Positions 31,211 to 43,524 of a stretch of DNA of 64,000 bases are shown piece by piece. Location: positions 8,471,501-8,535,500 of the forward strand of contig JAGTTD010000022.1 in the NCBI GenBank assembly GCA_018398585.1, read 5' to 3'. Each line of letters begins with the position of its first letter. The first letter of the stretch is position 1. This DNA comes from Simmondsia chinensis. Its lineage: Eukaryota; Streptophyta; Magnoliopsida; Caryophyllales; Simmondsiaceae. The notes beneath the pieces are model-generated. The model ran no database searches. It was not told the DNA's origin and saw only the letters and a program-made list of their open reading frames with translations. A program made the translations under genes and the position numbers.

Positions 31211-34200
31211 TGTTGGGAACGTATTTCAAAAATTTTTCTTTAAAGGACTAGAGCAGGCATAGCGAAAAACAATTTAAAATTCACAATTTTAAATATAATG
31301 CCCTTGATTCTTAGTATATTGCTGAGCAAGTGCACTAATTCATATCAAGTAATATAGAATGTTTAGAGTATTCTCCCACGAGGATTGCTATTGAATGAGT
31401 ACTGAAATTAGTAGTTTAAGCACTACTAGAAAGACTGAAATTTTAGTTTTTGAAATGAAACAAAACAAAATGAAAAAGAACAAAAACAGTCACTGATTTT
31501 ATGAAAAAGTTTCTGATTTTAGATGAGTTTAATGATTTAATAAAGTCCAAGGCATCCGATTTTACCTAATTGCATCAATACACCTTTCTATTCTCGATAT
31601 TGAAGTTGTTATTGCGTGTTGATAGTTGAAAACCCTAATTTACTAAGTATTCTCTCTCGAGCAACATTAGCATGCTCTTTGACATATTAACTCAACAAAC
31701 TCTTGCATGAATTTCAATAAGAAAAGAGTTCTGAAGATCCATTGTTTTCACTTAAGACCACACAAATTGCGTTAACCTATCTCTCGCATTCTCTCAATTT
31801 ATGGTGTATATCACTTTAGCATTCATCATAAATCTCCTGTTGGACTCATTACGAATCATTATAGGCTTTGAATGGTGATCAAGCATTCAAAACTCATGAA
31901 GAACAATGATAAACACTCAAACAGCGTAATAAACAAACTTTGAATACCTTGAATTAGAAAAGAGCGTATATTACAACTTAGGCTACATCATAGCCTTGGA
32001 GAGACAAAATTAGTTCATGGTATACATAATATAAAGCAAACCAAGAAAAAATCTATGAACTTGAAGAAGGAAAGGATAGAAAAGAATTTGAAATTGAAAA
32101 ATTATAGACCAAGCTCATTCTTCACACCCTTCTTCTTCTATCCGAATTTCTTCTAAGTTTTGTACTTTGTTTTGGGTTTTTTCTGAATGAATTGATGAAA
32201 ACACTTCCCAAACCTCCCTACTTTGTTGGAATAACATGAAATAAAAAAATTTTACAACCTTCACTCTCATTTGCTTTTATTGCCACCCATTGCCGCCCAC
32301 ATTGCAAGTTGCTGCCTTTAGTTGATTTTGTTCAATTTTTGCATCATTTCACCACCCAAAATCAGCTCTTACATCACCTTAAGATGTTCTTGAAGTGTAC
32401 AAAGCATCCTTGCTTTTGATTTGTGCATTTTGCCGCCCATTTTTGCAATTTGTAATGAATTGTACATGAACTTGGTTCATCCTTGCCAAATCGTGTATAA
32501 GTGATGTGTTTTGCCCCTTTTTTTTTGCTTTTGTTTGATGTATCTTGCATTCCCTTTTTGATGTTGATGATAAAACTTTGCAAGATTTAACATAAAATGA
32601 GCATTTCTGTAAGAAAATAACGATAGGAGCAAAAAGAAGTAAAAGCGAGCAAAAACAATAAACGTTTGATGTAAACTTGCTTGAAAATGAACCTAGAAGA
32701 TATGAATAATTATATACTAAATTAGACTTATCAGCCCTGATTTAATTAAACTATTTAGTGAGACCTAAATCTTACTATTATAGGCTCATAATATAAAAAT
32801 CAAAACATCTAATAAAACAAATATGAACATGGCATGTAGAATAAATAAAATAAAGAAAAAAACAAACTAAATATCAAATACATAATTTAGACATACCTGA
32901 AGCACAAATCCAAACTCTGAATTTGTAGATATGAAATTGGAAAAAAGAACTTCTTGATACCTCAAGATCTTCCCCACAATAACCTCTATTAGCACTGGAG
33001 TGTAGGTTTCCAAAATATTTAATTTAGAAAAAAATTTCGGAACAAAATTTTTTCTCTTAAACGGTTTGAAAAGCAATTTTTTAAAAAAATTATGCCGAAC
33101 ATTAATTTAGAAAAATCTTAAAATAATTTTAGGTTTTCGTTGCGTTACTTAACTCAATCACCAAAAAACGCCTGCTATTTATAAACAAAGTGGTTGACAT
33201 GTGTCAGATGACGATTGGCCCATCCGCACACAGCTTTAAACAAAGCGTAGCATTTTGACTTAAGACGTAGATGAAAAGCAGTGTTTTAGCTCGCGTTGAC
33301 CTTGTCACTGCGTGCCACGTGTCGGCCTCTGATTGGCTGAGCTTGGTTGCTGCGGATTTCTATCCTGCGTGCGTATTTTCGATTTTCTTTTTCGGTTTAA
33401 ATTTATTTGTTTAAATTTTCACATGTATAAAATTCATCTTATGAATATTACTTTGTAAAATAATTAATTTATCTTATGAATAGATAATTCATCTCATAAA
33501 TTTTGTTTAGCAAAAATTAATTCATTCATCTCATGAATTCAATATAAATATTTTTAAAAAGTGCTTTAGCTGAGGCTTGCAGGGGGACCTCGGGGACATT
33601 CTAATTCTAGCTCCAAATGGATCAAATCTGATTGTCATCTCATGATAACAATTAATTGACATTTAATAAAACTTAATTCCATTAAATACGATTTACTGCA
33701 CTTTATCAATTGAATATATTTCCTCAAGAATTTCCCAAATAATTTTGTTATTATTGTGACATTAACCCCTCTCGTAGATATCTGTGAAAAAAAAACAACC
33801 CCAAGTACTGTGGTTATTTTACTCACCTCTATCACCATAGTTACCAACTCGCCTTTCTCGAATAGTTCATAATATAGAAACTATTTTTGAATTAATTTCA
33901 AATGTCAAACATATGGAATACTCTGGCCAAAGATTCTAGAATCTGTTCATATATTAGTGAATCAACTAAGGGGATATCTTTCAATGTAGATTCCTAGTAA
34001 AATATCTGTTTCCGTCACACTTCATGCAATTGCCAACGACGTAAGATCTTGGTCATATAATTTTAACCTCATCATTTTTGGCATCAAAGCAATTAACATT
34101 CCATGCACGAGTTTGGATTATTTCCTAAATTTAGGGTTATCGTCTTACACAATTAATTATTTCTGATAATAGTAAAGAAATAATTAATATAGGTGGTTTT

Positions 34201-34579
34201 GTTCAGTGTTCCAATCTTTATTGAAAACACCAACATAATACTCTTACATCCCTATCCACATGACTAAGCCAAGTCACCAAAAGTACCTTATTATCAGCTT
34301 ATCAGACAAGTTGTCCAAACTCATCACTGAGTACGAACATACTTTAACAATATATAACTAGTTTGATTTAAGTCTTTTTGTGGTTAAATCTCGTTGACCA
34401 CTTAAATGAAACCCGACATGTCATCTTGGAAAACGTCCATCTAATGGAACTTTTTAGAAAAACAATCAAGCATGTTTGACTCGTAAAATATAATCAGACA
34501 ATGAATAAATAAAATAATTTTGTTTATTTAATATTTAAAAGCTAACTAATTGGGTTTTTCTAAGACACCTATTCCAACA
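31211..34579 (-). repeat. 3' LTR of element C, interrupted
   Basis: About 1.94 kb of LTR once the 1,434 bases of solo LTR plus duplication are removed, against 1.96 kb for the partner at 39759. A minus-strand TATAAATAG lies at 33175-33183. Minus-strand start TGTTGGAATAGG, end GTTCCCAACA. Confidence 0.85.
31305..32733 (-). repeat. Solo gypsy-type LTR
   Basis: 1,429 bases with TG..CA ends and a perfect target duplication GCCCT (31300-31304, 32734-32738). The empty site is visible in the partner LTR at 39849. Same family as 1924-3693. A solo LTR arises by recombination between the two LTRs of a full element. Minus orientation is set by matching to the copy with the TATA box. Confidence 0.9.
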
Positions 34580-34592
34580 ATCTTCCACTTAT
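34580..34592 (-). promoter_or_regulatory. Polypurine tract of element C
   Basis: On the minus strand AAGTGGAAGAT lies directly before the 3' LTR, parallel to AAGTGGGAGAT in element B. Confidence 0.75.
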
Positions 34593-36500
34593 GCTAAAAC
34601 CCAAATAGCCTGCATTGCATAACTATCCCTTAGGGATATATCAACACTTTGACTATGAGCTTCGACCAATACTGATCTATCACTATCTCATTCTTTTGCT
34701 CACATGCTTTCGTTTACTGGGAACCTTCTGAGTCAACTGGTATACTAAACAACTCTATAGCTGTCAAGTACTCAATTTCCATAATGAAGTGAACAATACA
34801 AGATTGCTTCATTCTTCATCATCTAATAACTCCCACTATAAAGGTAAATAGGAATTTTGATGTCAAATGTGTAAACTCCCTTTTAAACAAATGACACATG
34901 ATGAACCCAACATCCTCTCTTTTGAATCTCACCAAAGCTTGACCCTTAGAACATAGTTGGTTCATCTTAGGTCTTTCACATTTAATTAACTAAATGCACA
35001 ATAAAAACTTAACGGCTAATAACAATTCTACACCATTTACATTGTGTAGAATGTCATCTATATATACAACACTTAGAAAGTCTACTTTCATGTTATGTCA
35101 CTTGTACAACTATGGTTCACTAACCATTGACTCGTATCCCTAGGACTTGATTAACCATCATTGAATCTACTATTCAATGAACAAGATGCTTATTTAAGTT
35201 AACAAGTAGACTAGCTCAGTTTGCATACTATATGCTCCTGACTCTTGGCAACAAATTTGTCTAGTTGTGTCATATACATGAATAAGATGCTTATTTAAGT
35301 CTACAAGTAGACTAGCTTAGTTTGCATGCTATATGCTCCTGACTCTTGGCAACAAATTTGTCTGGTTGTGTCATATACGTAACCTTTCATGGACCACTTA
35401 GAGAATGTCGTCTTGATCTCCACTTTGCCATATCTTATCATATGAAACACAATGGATGAGTATCTTTATGGACTTAAGCAGAGCATCTGGTTAGAAGGCT
35501 TCATCAAAGATGATTCCTTCCTATAAGGTATCAACCCACTGCCATCAATCTAGCATTGAAGGTCTTTACGTTCTTGTCCACTCAACTCTATTTACCTATA
35601 GATCCATTTAGATCCAATCTTAATATCTTTCGACACCTCTATAATTTCCCAGACTTAGTTAAAATATAATTACTTTAACTTAACTTTTATTTCTCTCACC
35701 CAATGGTCTGCATCCTTATACTCGAGAGTTTTATTGTAATCTAAAGGATCATAGTCATCATCATTCTTAACCATTATGATTGAAGACAAGAATTCGCTAG
35801 GTGAGCCTGACTATCCTCCCAGTACACTAAAGCTCTCATGTACTGAGTGTGACAATAATCCAGTTGAAGATATATCTAGTTGAAGATATATCTAATATAT
35901 CATTTACACTATAAGTTGTATCGAGCTATTGGGACACAGTATCTCATACTGTCAATCTAACATAAGCTATCTGTTGTATTTTTAGAACACTTTCTAAAAC
36001 ATCTTAGACAACAAACCTTTTGATATGTAAACGTAACTCATCCTATGAATCTTACCTTATTCAATAATACATTATTGATCCTTTCTACAACTCTTTGTAA
36101 TAAGGAAAAATAAGAACTCTCCCGACACCACCACTTTGATCTAATCAAGTGACTTGATATAAATATCTAACTAATCGCAACTCAAGTCTTTTCTTCTTTG
36201 TACCTTTCAAAAAATTTCAAGACTTTAGTCTCTATAGGCATATCTATATATCAATTTACCGAGTAGCCAATCATAAACATTTTATGAAATACTCTTTCGC
36301 TTCCGCTTGCTTGAACTTTTAGCACTCCATAAACACTTTATGATCAAGTCCTAGTAGCTAAGTGGTCCTACTGTCTTTACTTTTAAAGACATTTTTAGTA
36401 ACCCTTAATTCAAACATGATTGACATTCCAGTTATCATTCAAGTATTTAATGATCACATAAGAAATATCAGGCCAGTTTTTAAATCATATTGGATTAGCG
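34593..36500 (-). pseudogene. Degenerate copia RT/RNase H of element C
   Basis: On the minus strand, VVYIDDILHNV (about 35050-35085) is the YVDD-type active site. Upstream in the element are SIYGLKQAS-like debris with MVSEP (about 35110-35260) and KIGSKWIYR (about 35580-35620), equivalent to GCKWIYKRK at the start of RT. A 101-bp tandem duplication (35177-35378) lies inside. There are too many stops to give a frame. Confidence 0.65.
35177..35378. repeat. Tandem duplication, 101-bp unit
   Basis: The block 'atgaacaagatgcttattta ... tgtgtcatatac' at 35177-35277 is repeated at 35278-35378 with few changes, within the RT remnant of element C. Confidence 0.85.
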
Positions 36501-37560
36501 TGACCTAAGATTAAGTACCACTTAAAAGCTATATGGCTCCTAAAATTTCTCCTATTATATGGTCACACAGCCTACCTTATATTAGACTAACAAATTGGCA
36601 CTAATGTTGCTTTGAACAAAATAAGTCAACTATCTACCAATGTATCTTTTAAATAAACACTTTATTTAAATAACTAACAATCTATTTTTTAGAAAAATAA
36701 CTCAAAGTCTTTTCAAAGCAAATAGTAGTTAGAAATCAAATTTCTTAAGTACATTAAGGTAGTTACTCAAATACAAAATTACATTCCTAACTTAAACTAC
36801 TGCCTCTTGATACTCTTACTGTAAACTCATTCACCAGTACACTAGTGAACTACCGGCGAGTCACAATTAGAGGAAACATGATATAAAATATCTTCTCGTG
36901 TTGGCTTTTGGTCTTGGTAACAATAGTATCTAATTACCGAGGTAATTCCTTTTAAAGTTTAGTGCTTATACAGAAGAGACAAAACTGTTTTGACTTATGT
37001 TTTATTTTACTCTTTTAAGGTTCCTAATTCTGGAGATAAATGCCTACAATAAGTGGACCACTCCCTTAGTTTTCATGACACCTTTTCTCACAAACTGTTC
37101 TCATACTATTAGTTCTCTAACCAAACACTTCTTTCAAGTATCTAATCATCTTTACTATAGTTGGCAATTGAAGAATCTAATACTAGAATAAGTTCAACAT
37201 CTAATGTCCAAATCTTGCATTTCACTAACTCTTTAGTCTAATCTAACGTTCCGATCATTCTTTTCAACTTAGTAGATCCACTAGTAGCAACATAGAGAAC
37301 TCAGAGTTGCTCCTAGTGCTCAACATGTACTATTATAATGAACAAAAGAGAATAGACAAGGCATACCAGTATTGATTGTAATGCATAATCTCAGAACCAA
37401 TGTTAAATCAAAAACTGTAAAACAAGCCATATAACTTACAAGATTACTTTTCTTAATTTTTTAAAAAAAAAATCAAGGTTCGGAGTTTACATTCCAACAC
37501 TTACATGTATGCCATGGAGACCTAACCGAACCACCCAAAACTCTCCATTGGCTAGGCCGA
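36501..37560 (-). pseudogene. Unreadable gag-pol body of element C
   Basis: By position this should hold protease, integrase and gag. I find no sustained frame or motif. The plus-strand frame 36997-37191 is not supported. Confidence 0.35.
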
Positions 37561-38410
37561 ATTGAGAAATCAAAACAGTGAGAATACTTCTCAATAAATA
37601 TGTCTTCTTGTAAACTCTTTACTAAACACATTTAACACACCACTTTTTCCTTAGCCTCTAAGGTCCTACAATAGAGCTTCTCGAGGAGGCTAATGAAGAC
37701 CCTAGTCAAGTGTAGACCATTACTAGAACACTCATACAAGGTCTCGATATACTCCACGTCGACGTGACTGTACTCAATTGCTTGGACTTAGTTCGTGTCT
37801 TAGAGGACTAAACTTATGTTATGCAAATGAACACTCTCCTCAGGGAGCTGCGCCCACCTACTATACTACTAGACCGGTAATGAAGGCCATGACCACTCAT
37901 TTAGAAGCTCGCTCTCACTTAATATTTTGAGTATTGTGAACTTTTAAATAATTTTAGCAAACAAATAAAGCATGAATCCACCTAACCATTCTCTCTGTGT
38001 GTGTAACGATGAGCTAACCAATCTACTCATTATTATGGGAGAGGTGTAACAAGTAATTAGTCAAATGAGAACTATTCTCAAATAATGTGTTTCCTAAGCA
38101 TGTTTAACTCAATGTTTCTTCTTTGGTCTCTAAGATAGTATCATAACCCTCTCTAGGAGATTATCACACTATCCTAGTCAAGTGTATACCATTACCTAAA
38201 CATTAGTACAGGTAAACAAGATACTCCCCGTTAGCATCGTCGCACTCAATTTTCCCGTACCTCTATCTATCAATAAGAAGTCTAACCATATATCCTGCTT
38301 CGAAAATTCCTTCTTAGAGAGTAGTGCCTATTCACTATACTTTTAGACTGGCAACAGAGACCGTGAGGAATAAACTCTTGATCCTGGCTCCCATTTGAAA
38401 TTTACAGTGG
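37560..38410 (-). repeat. Duplicated leader segment of element C
   Basis: Two diverged copies, about 37560-37950 and 38050-38410, share in order 'gagaa-acttctcaa', 'ctagtcaagtgtataccatt', 'gatactcc' and the 'cactata-ttagac-ggca' end. Element B has one copy of this (about 10440-10800 in sense). The unit is about 480 bases. Confidence 0.6.
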
Positions 38411-39400
38411 CGGATATTTTTTTTAAATTTGATTATCTCACAATCAATGTTTGAATCTCATTCTAAATTTTATTTAACAATTAAATAAAGTCCTAATCAT
38501 ATTAGGGTCCTTTAGTTATCCCTCCTACGTAATCTAATCTCATTAAATATATTATGAGAATTGTTCTTTTCAAATAATTCAGCTTTTGAATGATCTAATC
38601 TAATTAGACCTATTTGAAAAAAATTCTCCCATTAGATGAAATCAAATATTTCACCAAATTATATAGCCTTATAATTTCTTAATAACATCGTACATAATAT
38701 TTAACTCATTGTATAATATTGACTATGTGAACTAAACATAATAAATACCTTGTTATCAAATAGTTCGAATAACAACACTTAAGTCCCAAAGGTTGAAGCA
38801 ATTAAAGATTTTTATAAACTCTTTTAGAAAAGATTATCAAATAATCATTAATTACCATCTCAAACCAATTAATTATTTATGTATTCAAATTATTTAAATA
38901 ATAAAACATAAAAAATAAAAATTATAATTTTTCTTCCAATACATGCGGGGTGTGCCTAGCAGAGGGCACGTCCCCTTTCTTTTTTCATTTTACTTTTTTT
39001 GTTTGTTACTTAAATAAATAATTAATTAATAAAATTTGATTTTAATCTTATTAAATCAAAAACTGAATATCTAATCCAATTAGATATTCTATATGACGTT
39101 ATATAGATCTAAATCATTCAACTACTTGAATATCTAATTTAAGTAGATTATTTAGAAATATATAGCCACTATTCTAATTATAGTTCATCCTAATTTAAAC
39201 AATTTTAATTTGGTGAACAATAATATTTTTGTTAAACTCTTTAATAACATAACCAGGTATTCTTGATTTTGGATTATCATGAAACATTCAACAATTGAAT
39301 ATTTCATACCTAGGGTCAAAATCTAATTTCCTTAGACTACTAATCTAAATCATTCAACTCTTTGAATGTCTAATCTCATTAGATCCAATTTAGAAGTATG
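38400..39400 (-). repeat. Hairpin-bearing leader of element C
   Basis: Perfect short inverted repeats with 3-base loops occur at 38594-38608 (TCTAAT stem), 39069-39085 (ATCTAAT stem) and 39369-39383 (TCTAAT stem). Near 38429, GATTAT-CTC-ACAATC has one G-U pair on the minus strand. They match in style the array in element B. The sequence is non-coding and very AT-rich. Confidence 0.6.
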
Positions 39401-39563
39401 ATTATTGATAGAATCCTGATTCATATAAAATTTTAAACAATTTAAACTTGATGTCTTTTTTCCTTTAATGAAATTTCTAATTTCATAATTTTTCGTAATT
39501 TTTACATACCCCAAATTTATCAAACCTGATGTTTAATGTCAGTTATAAAAGTATTCAAAGTTA

Positions 39564-39577
39564 GCTCTGATACCAAT
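39564..39577 (-). promoter_or_regulatory. Second PBS-like site of element C
   Basis: On the minus strand ATTGGTATCAGAGC is preceded by CCTAACA, an LTR-end-like word, about 180 bases inside the true LTR boundary. It is a better match to tRNA-Met than the site at the LTR edge. Confidence 0.75.
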
Positions 39578-39744
39578 TGTTAGGTTCACAGTTCTCCAAT
39601 TAGGGTCATAACAAAGAGCACCTCTCAGAGCACTTAGCGTAGGATATTCTTCTCTCTACCTAAGCCCCCGGGCGGAGAGTCATGCTTTGTGACACCTCAC
39701 GTGCGAGAGTTCTCGGGAATTGGGCTATCTCTATAGGTCCTCTT

Positions 39745-39758
39745 GCTCGGATACCAAT
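39745..39758 (-). promoter_or_regulatory. PBS of element C at the LTR edge
   Basis: On the minus strand ATTGGTATCCGAGC abuts the 5' LTR. It carries one mismatch to TTGGTATCAGAGC. Confidence 0.75.
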
Positions 39759-41721
39759 TATTGGGAACGTCTTTCAAAACTTTTTCCCTAAACGACTAGA
39801 GCAGGCACAATGGAAAACAATTTAAAATTCACAATTTTAAATCTAATGCCTTGATCTAATTAAACTATTTAATTAGACCTAAATCTTACTCTAATAGGCT
39901 CATAATATAAAAATAAAAACATCTAATAAAACAAATATAAACATGGCGTATAGAACAAACAAAATAAAGGAAAGAACAAATTAAATATCAAATATTTAAC
40001 TTAGGCATGCCTAAGCACATATCCAAACTTCGAACTTGTAGATCAGAAATTGGAAGAAGAAACTTCTTGAAACCTCAAGATCTTCACCGCATTGACCTCT
40101 ATTAGCATTGGCCCATGGGTTCCTAAAATATTTAATTTAGGAAAAATTTCTGAACAATTTGTCCATTTAAGCTTTCTAAAAACCAATTTTTCGGAAAAAC
40201 TATGCTAAACATTAATTTAGAAAAATCTTAAAACAATTTTAGATTTTTCGTTACGAGAGAAAATTAGGTTCCAAAACCTAAAAACAATTACTTAACTCAA
40301 TCATCAAAATATGCCTGCTTTTTATAAATAAAGTAGTCGAAATGTGTCATATGACAATTGGCCCATCCGCACGCAACTTTCAAACAAAATGCAACGTTTT
40401 GATTTAAGACACAAATGAAATGCGGCGTTTTAGCTCGCATCGAGTGGCCATGTCAATGCGTGCCACGTGTTAGCCTCTGGCTGAGCTTAGTTGTCCCGGA
40501 TTGCTACCTTGTGCACATATTTCTTATTTTTTTTTTTTCTAATTTAAATTTTTTTGTTTAAATTTCCACATGTATAAAATTTATCTTATGGATATTATTT
40601 TATAAAATTAATTTATTCATCTTATGAGTAAATAATTCATCTCATGAATTTTGTTTAGCAAAAATTAATTTATTCATCTCATGAATTTAATATAAATATT
40701 TTCGAAAGGTGTTTAAGTTGAGGCTTGCGGGGAGACCTAAGAGACAATTTAATTCTAGCTCCAAATGGGTTAAATCTGATTGCCATCCCATGATAACAAT
40801 TGACTGCTATCTAATAAAACTTAATTCCACTAAATATGTTTTACTGCATTCTAGAATTAAATATATTCACTCAAGAATTTTTCAAATAATTTTATTATTA
40901 TTACCATGACAATTAACCCCTCTATTAGAGCAAAAAGCAACCCCAACGACTGTGGTTATTTTTCTCACCTCTATCACCGTAGTTAGCAACTGGCCTTTCT
41001 CGAATAATTTTTAATACAGAAACTATTTCCATAGTAATTCCAAATGTCAAACATATGGAATTCTCTGGCCAAAGATTCTACAATCTGTTCATATATTTGC
41101 ATATCAGCTAAGGTGATATCTTTCAATGTAGATTCCTAGTAAAATATCCATTCGCGCCACACTTCATGCAATTGTCCAATGGCGTAAGATCCTGGGAATA
41201 CAATTTTAACTTTAGCATTTTTGGAATCAAAGCAATTAACATTCCATGCAAGAATTTGGACTATTTTTCGAATTTAGAGTTATAGTCTTATACAATTAGT
41301 TATTTCGGATAATAGTAAAGAAGCAATTAATTTAGATAGTCCTGCTCAGTGTTCCAATATTTATTAAAAACACCAGCATAATACTCTTAGATCCCTATCC
41401 ACATGACCCAGATAAGTCATCAAAAGTATCATATTATACTCTTATCAGACAGGTTGTCCAAACTTATCACCGACTACGAATATACTTTAACAACATATTA
41501 CTAGTTTGATTTAAGTCTTTCCATGGTTCAATCTCATTGACCACTTAAATGAAACCTGATATGTCATCTTGGACAACTTCCATCTCATGGAACATTTAGA
41601 AAAACGATCACGCATGTTTGACTCGTAAAACATAATCAAACAATAAATAAATAAAACAATTTCATTTATTTAATATTTAAAAACTAACTAATTGGGTTTT
41701 TCTGGGACACCCATTCTAATA
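39759..41721 (-). repeat. 5' LTR of element C
   Basis: About 1,963 bases. Both terminal TG/CA words have decayed to TA-type ends (CCCAATA, TATTAGAATGG). It is co-linear with 31211-34579. A minus-strand TATA-like box 'tttataaaaag' lies near 40319-40329. Confidence 0.85.
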
Positions 41722-42289
41722 ACTTTGGGCTCACTGCCTAGCCATGGTGAGTCCCTTTTAGATGTTTGTTTGTATTTGTATCTAATTACGCACTAAAGTG
41801 ATTTGACCTCCTTGTTGGACTAATGAAGCTCTTAACATGGGGAGAGCTCGATGGGGATTCTTTTATCCCACTAAAGGTTTCTAGTGCTTAGATTTGGAAA
41901 GGGGTTATCTTAGCCCATTCGAAATTATGTAGCAAACAATGAGCCTATAGGTCTCTACACTAGGATGAGTTTGGTGATAGAAGATGAGATCCTATGAGCT
42001 CAAGATTTCCTATCAGGTTTAAGAGTTGATGTCTATAGAGATATCATGGTGAAGGTCTAGCTTCCTGAGCAATTGAGGATTCCTCTCTCTTAAGGGAGTT
42101 CATAGAGTCCCTTTCCTACCTCAAGGAGACATAAGCCTCTCATAGAATTGGTGAAAGGACCATCTTGGATGTAAAAGGACCTCACAATGAGAAAACGACT
42201 CTCAATGGTAAGAGAGTCCCTCACCTGGAGGGACATTAGGGCCTCTGCAGCAAAGCTCAAGAAAGTAGTCTTGGGCCCAAAGTCGGACT

Positions 42290-42900
42290 AGCCATAAGGA
42301 TCTGCTTATATGGACAGCATTGTCCTTGACTATGATGCCCCTAAGGATATATTTGGGCAAGAAACAATGCTCCTAGAGCCAATGGACCAGTGCTAAAGGA
42401 CAGGTTGATCACAATGGTTGTAAGGGACTTAAGAACTAAATTAGAGGAGTTAGCAAGAAAAACTTATTCAACCAGAACAAGTAAAAGACAACGTCTTCAT
42501 CCATGAACCCTTGCCTAAAGTCATGTGTCCCTGTGATAAAAATCTTGAGAAAAGGCTCATAACCTTCAGGAAATTTGGCCACAGAGAAAGAAGAGGTAAA
42601 GGCTTCAGCCTCTGTGAAAATGAAAGAATCATGAGGCTGCTCCTCTCCTCTCGGAGAAAGACCTGTTAAGGCCATGATGTCCTCTCAAGTGATTCTAAGA
42701 AACTCCTTAGGGAGGGAAAAAGTGTTATAACAGATGTTTCAACAGTAGGTAAGTTCCATCACAATAGGGTGGTCATAATTGAGAGCCATCTTGGAAAGCC
42801 TGATTGCCTTGTAGATTTGAAGGTTCTTCAAATTTTGATCACAGGTAAGGATCAATCCATCTACTAATTTGACGTAGTGAACTTGGTTAGGGACATCTAT
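42290..42900 (-). pseudogene. Antisense plant mobile domain (aminotransferase-like) relic
   Basis: Minus-strand reading gives MALTGLSPRGEE and MDEDVVFYLFWLNKFFL (frame 42436-42675). After a shift it gives GPLALGALFLAQIY (about 42350-42395) and WLVRLWAQDYFLEL (about 42255-42300). These match the hallmark order TGL..GE / EHVAFLLFWLNKF / LALGPAVLAxLY / WxxxWLxxYFPEL of the plant mobile domain seen in transposon proteins and in MAIN/MAIL-type plant proteins. It is antisense to the host element E. Stops make it non-functional. The frame 42887-43090 upstream may be its N-terminal part. Confidence 0.65.
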
Positions 42901-43511
42901 CCTTCAAAGGGAGCCACTTCTTTGTGATGCATCTTCCTCCCCAAGATTGAAATGCGCAAGCTGCATGAAGCAAAGGAGATTCGTCAGTATCTGGAAACAC
43001 ACCCTCAAGACTTGGGACGTCATGGGAAGGGTTAAAATTATGCTCTAAGGCACAGGGTGCAAAGTTTGAAGAAGGATCACTCTCTGTCATCCAACAAAAA
43101 TCCTCTTTGATAGTATCACAATCAATAGGGCTTTAAAGCCTATTAGAGACTATTGAAGTGTCTGATTGGAGCAGATGCATCAGCCACTCAATAGGTCCTT
43201 CTCTTTGAGGAATAGGGCAAGAGACAGTTTAAGAGATTTGAGGCATCATTGCTTGGTTTGAAGAAATGCAAAGGAACAAGAATAAGAGATTTAAGAACAA
43301 AGAGCAAGTGTATTTAAAAGGGTTTGATTACAATGAAGAGAGGGCAGAGAGCTGAGAAAGTGAAGATTCAAAGCTCTAATTGTCATACTTATGGACATGC
43401 AGGAAAATATAGCAAATGTCACACCGTGTTCTCTTGAGCTCCCTATAGCCGTTTAGGGTCAAATCAAACAGATTTTTCACCTATTGTAAATTCAAAGTTA
43501 CCAACGGCTGA

Positions 43512-43524
43512 AAATGGGGGCATT
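43512..43524 (+). promoter_or_regulatory. Polypurine tract of element E
   Basis: AAAATGGGGGCA lies just before the 3' LTR start TGTTTACACC, typical of plant gypsy elements. Confidence 0.7.

Larger units (their letters stand above)
31211..41721 (-). mobile_element. Complete Ty1/copia retrotransposon C (minus strand)
   Basis: Read on the minus strand, the 5' LTR is 39759-41721, then PBS, leader, degenerate gag-pol, polypurine tract and 3' LTR 31211-34579. Flanks AATTT (31206-31210) and ACTTT (41722-41726) are a target duplication with one change. LTRs and leader are related to element B (LTR blocks, 'ggcttaggtagagagaag', 'acggtctc-accggtctag' blocks). The 3' LTR contains a later solo-LTR insertion. 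Pol is riddled with stops. Confidence 0.88.

Noticed and set aside
34593..41721. Plus-strand genes in the 34-41 kb region
   Set aside because: Only very short frames exist on the plus strand; motif order places a decayed copia element on the minus strand.
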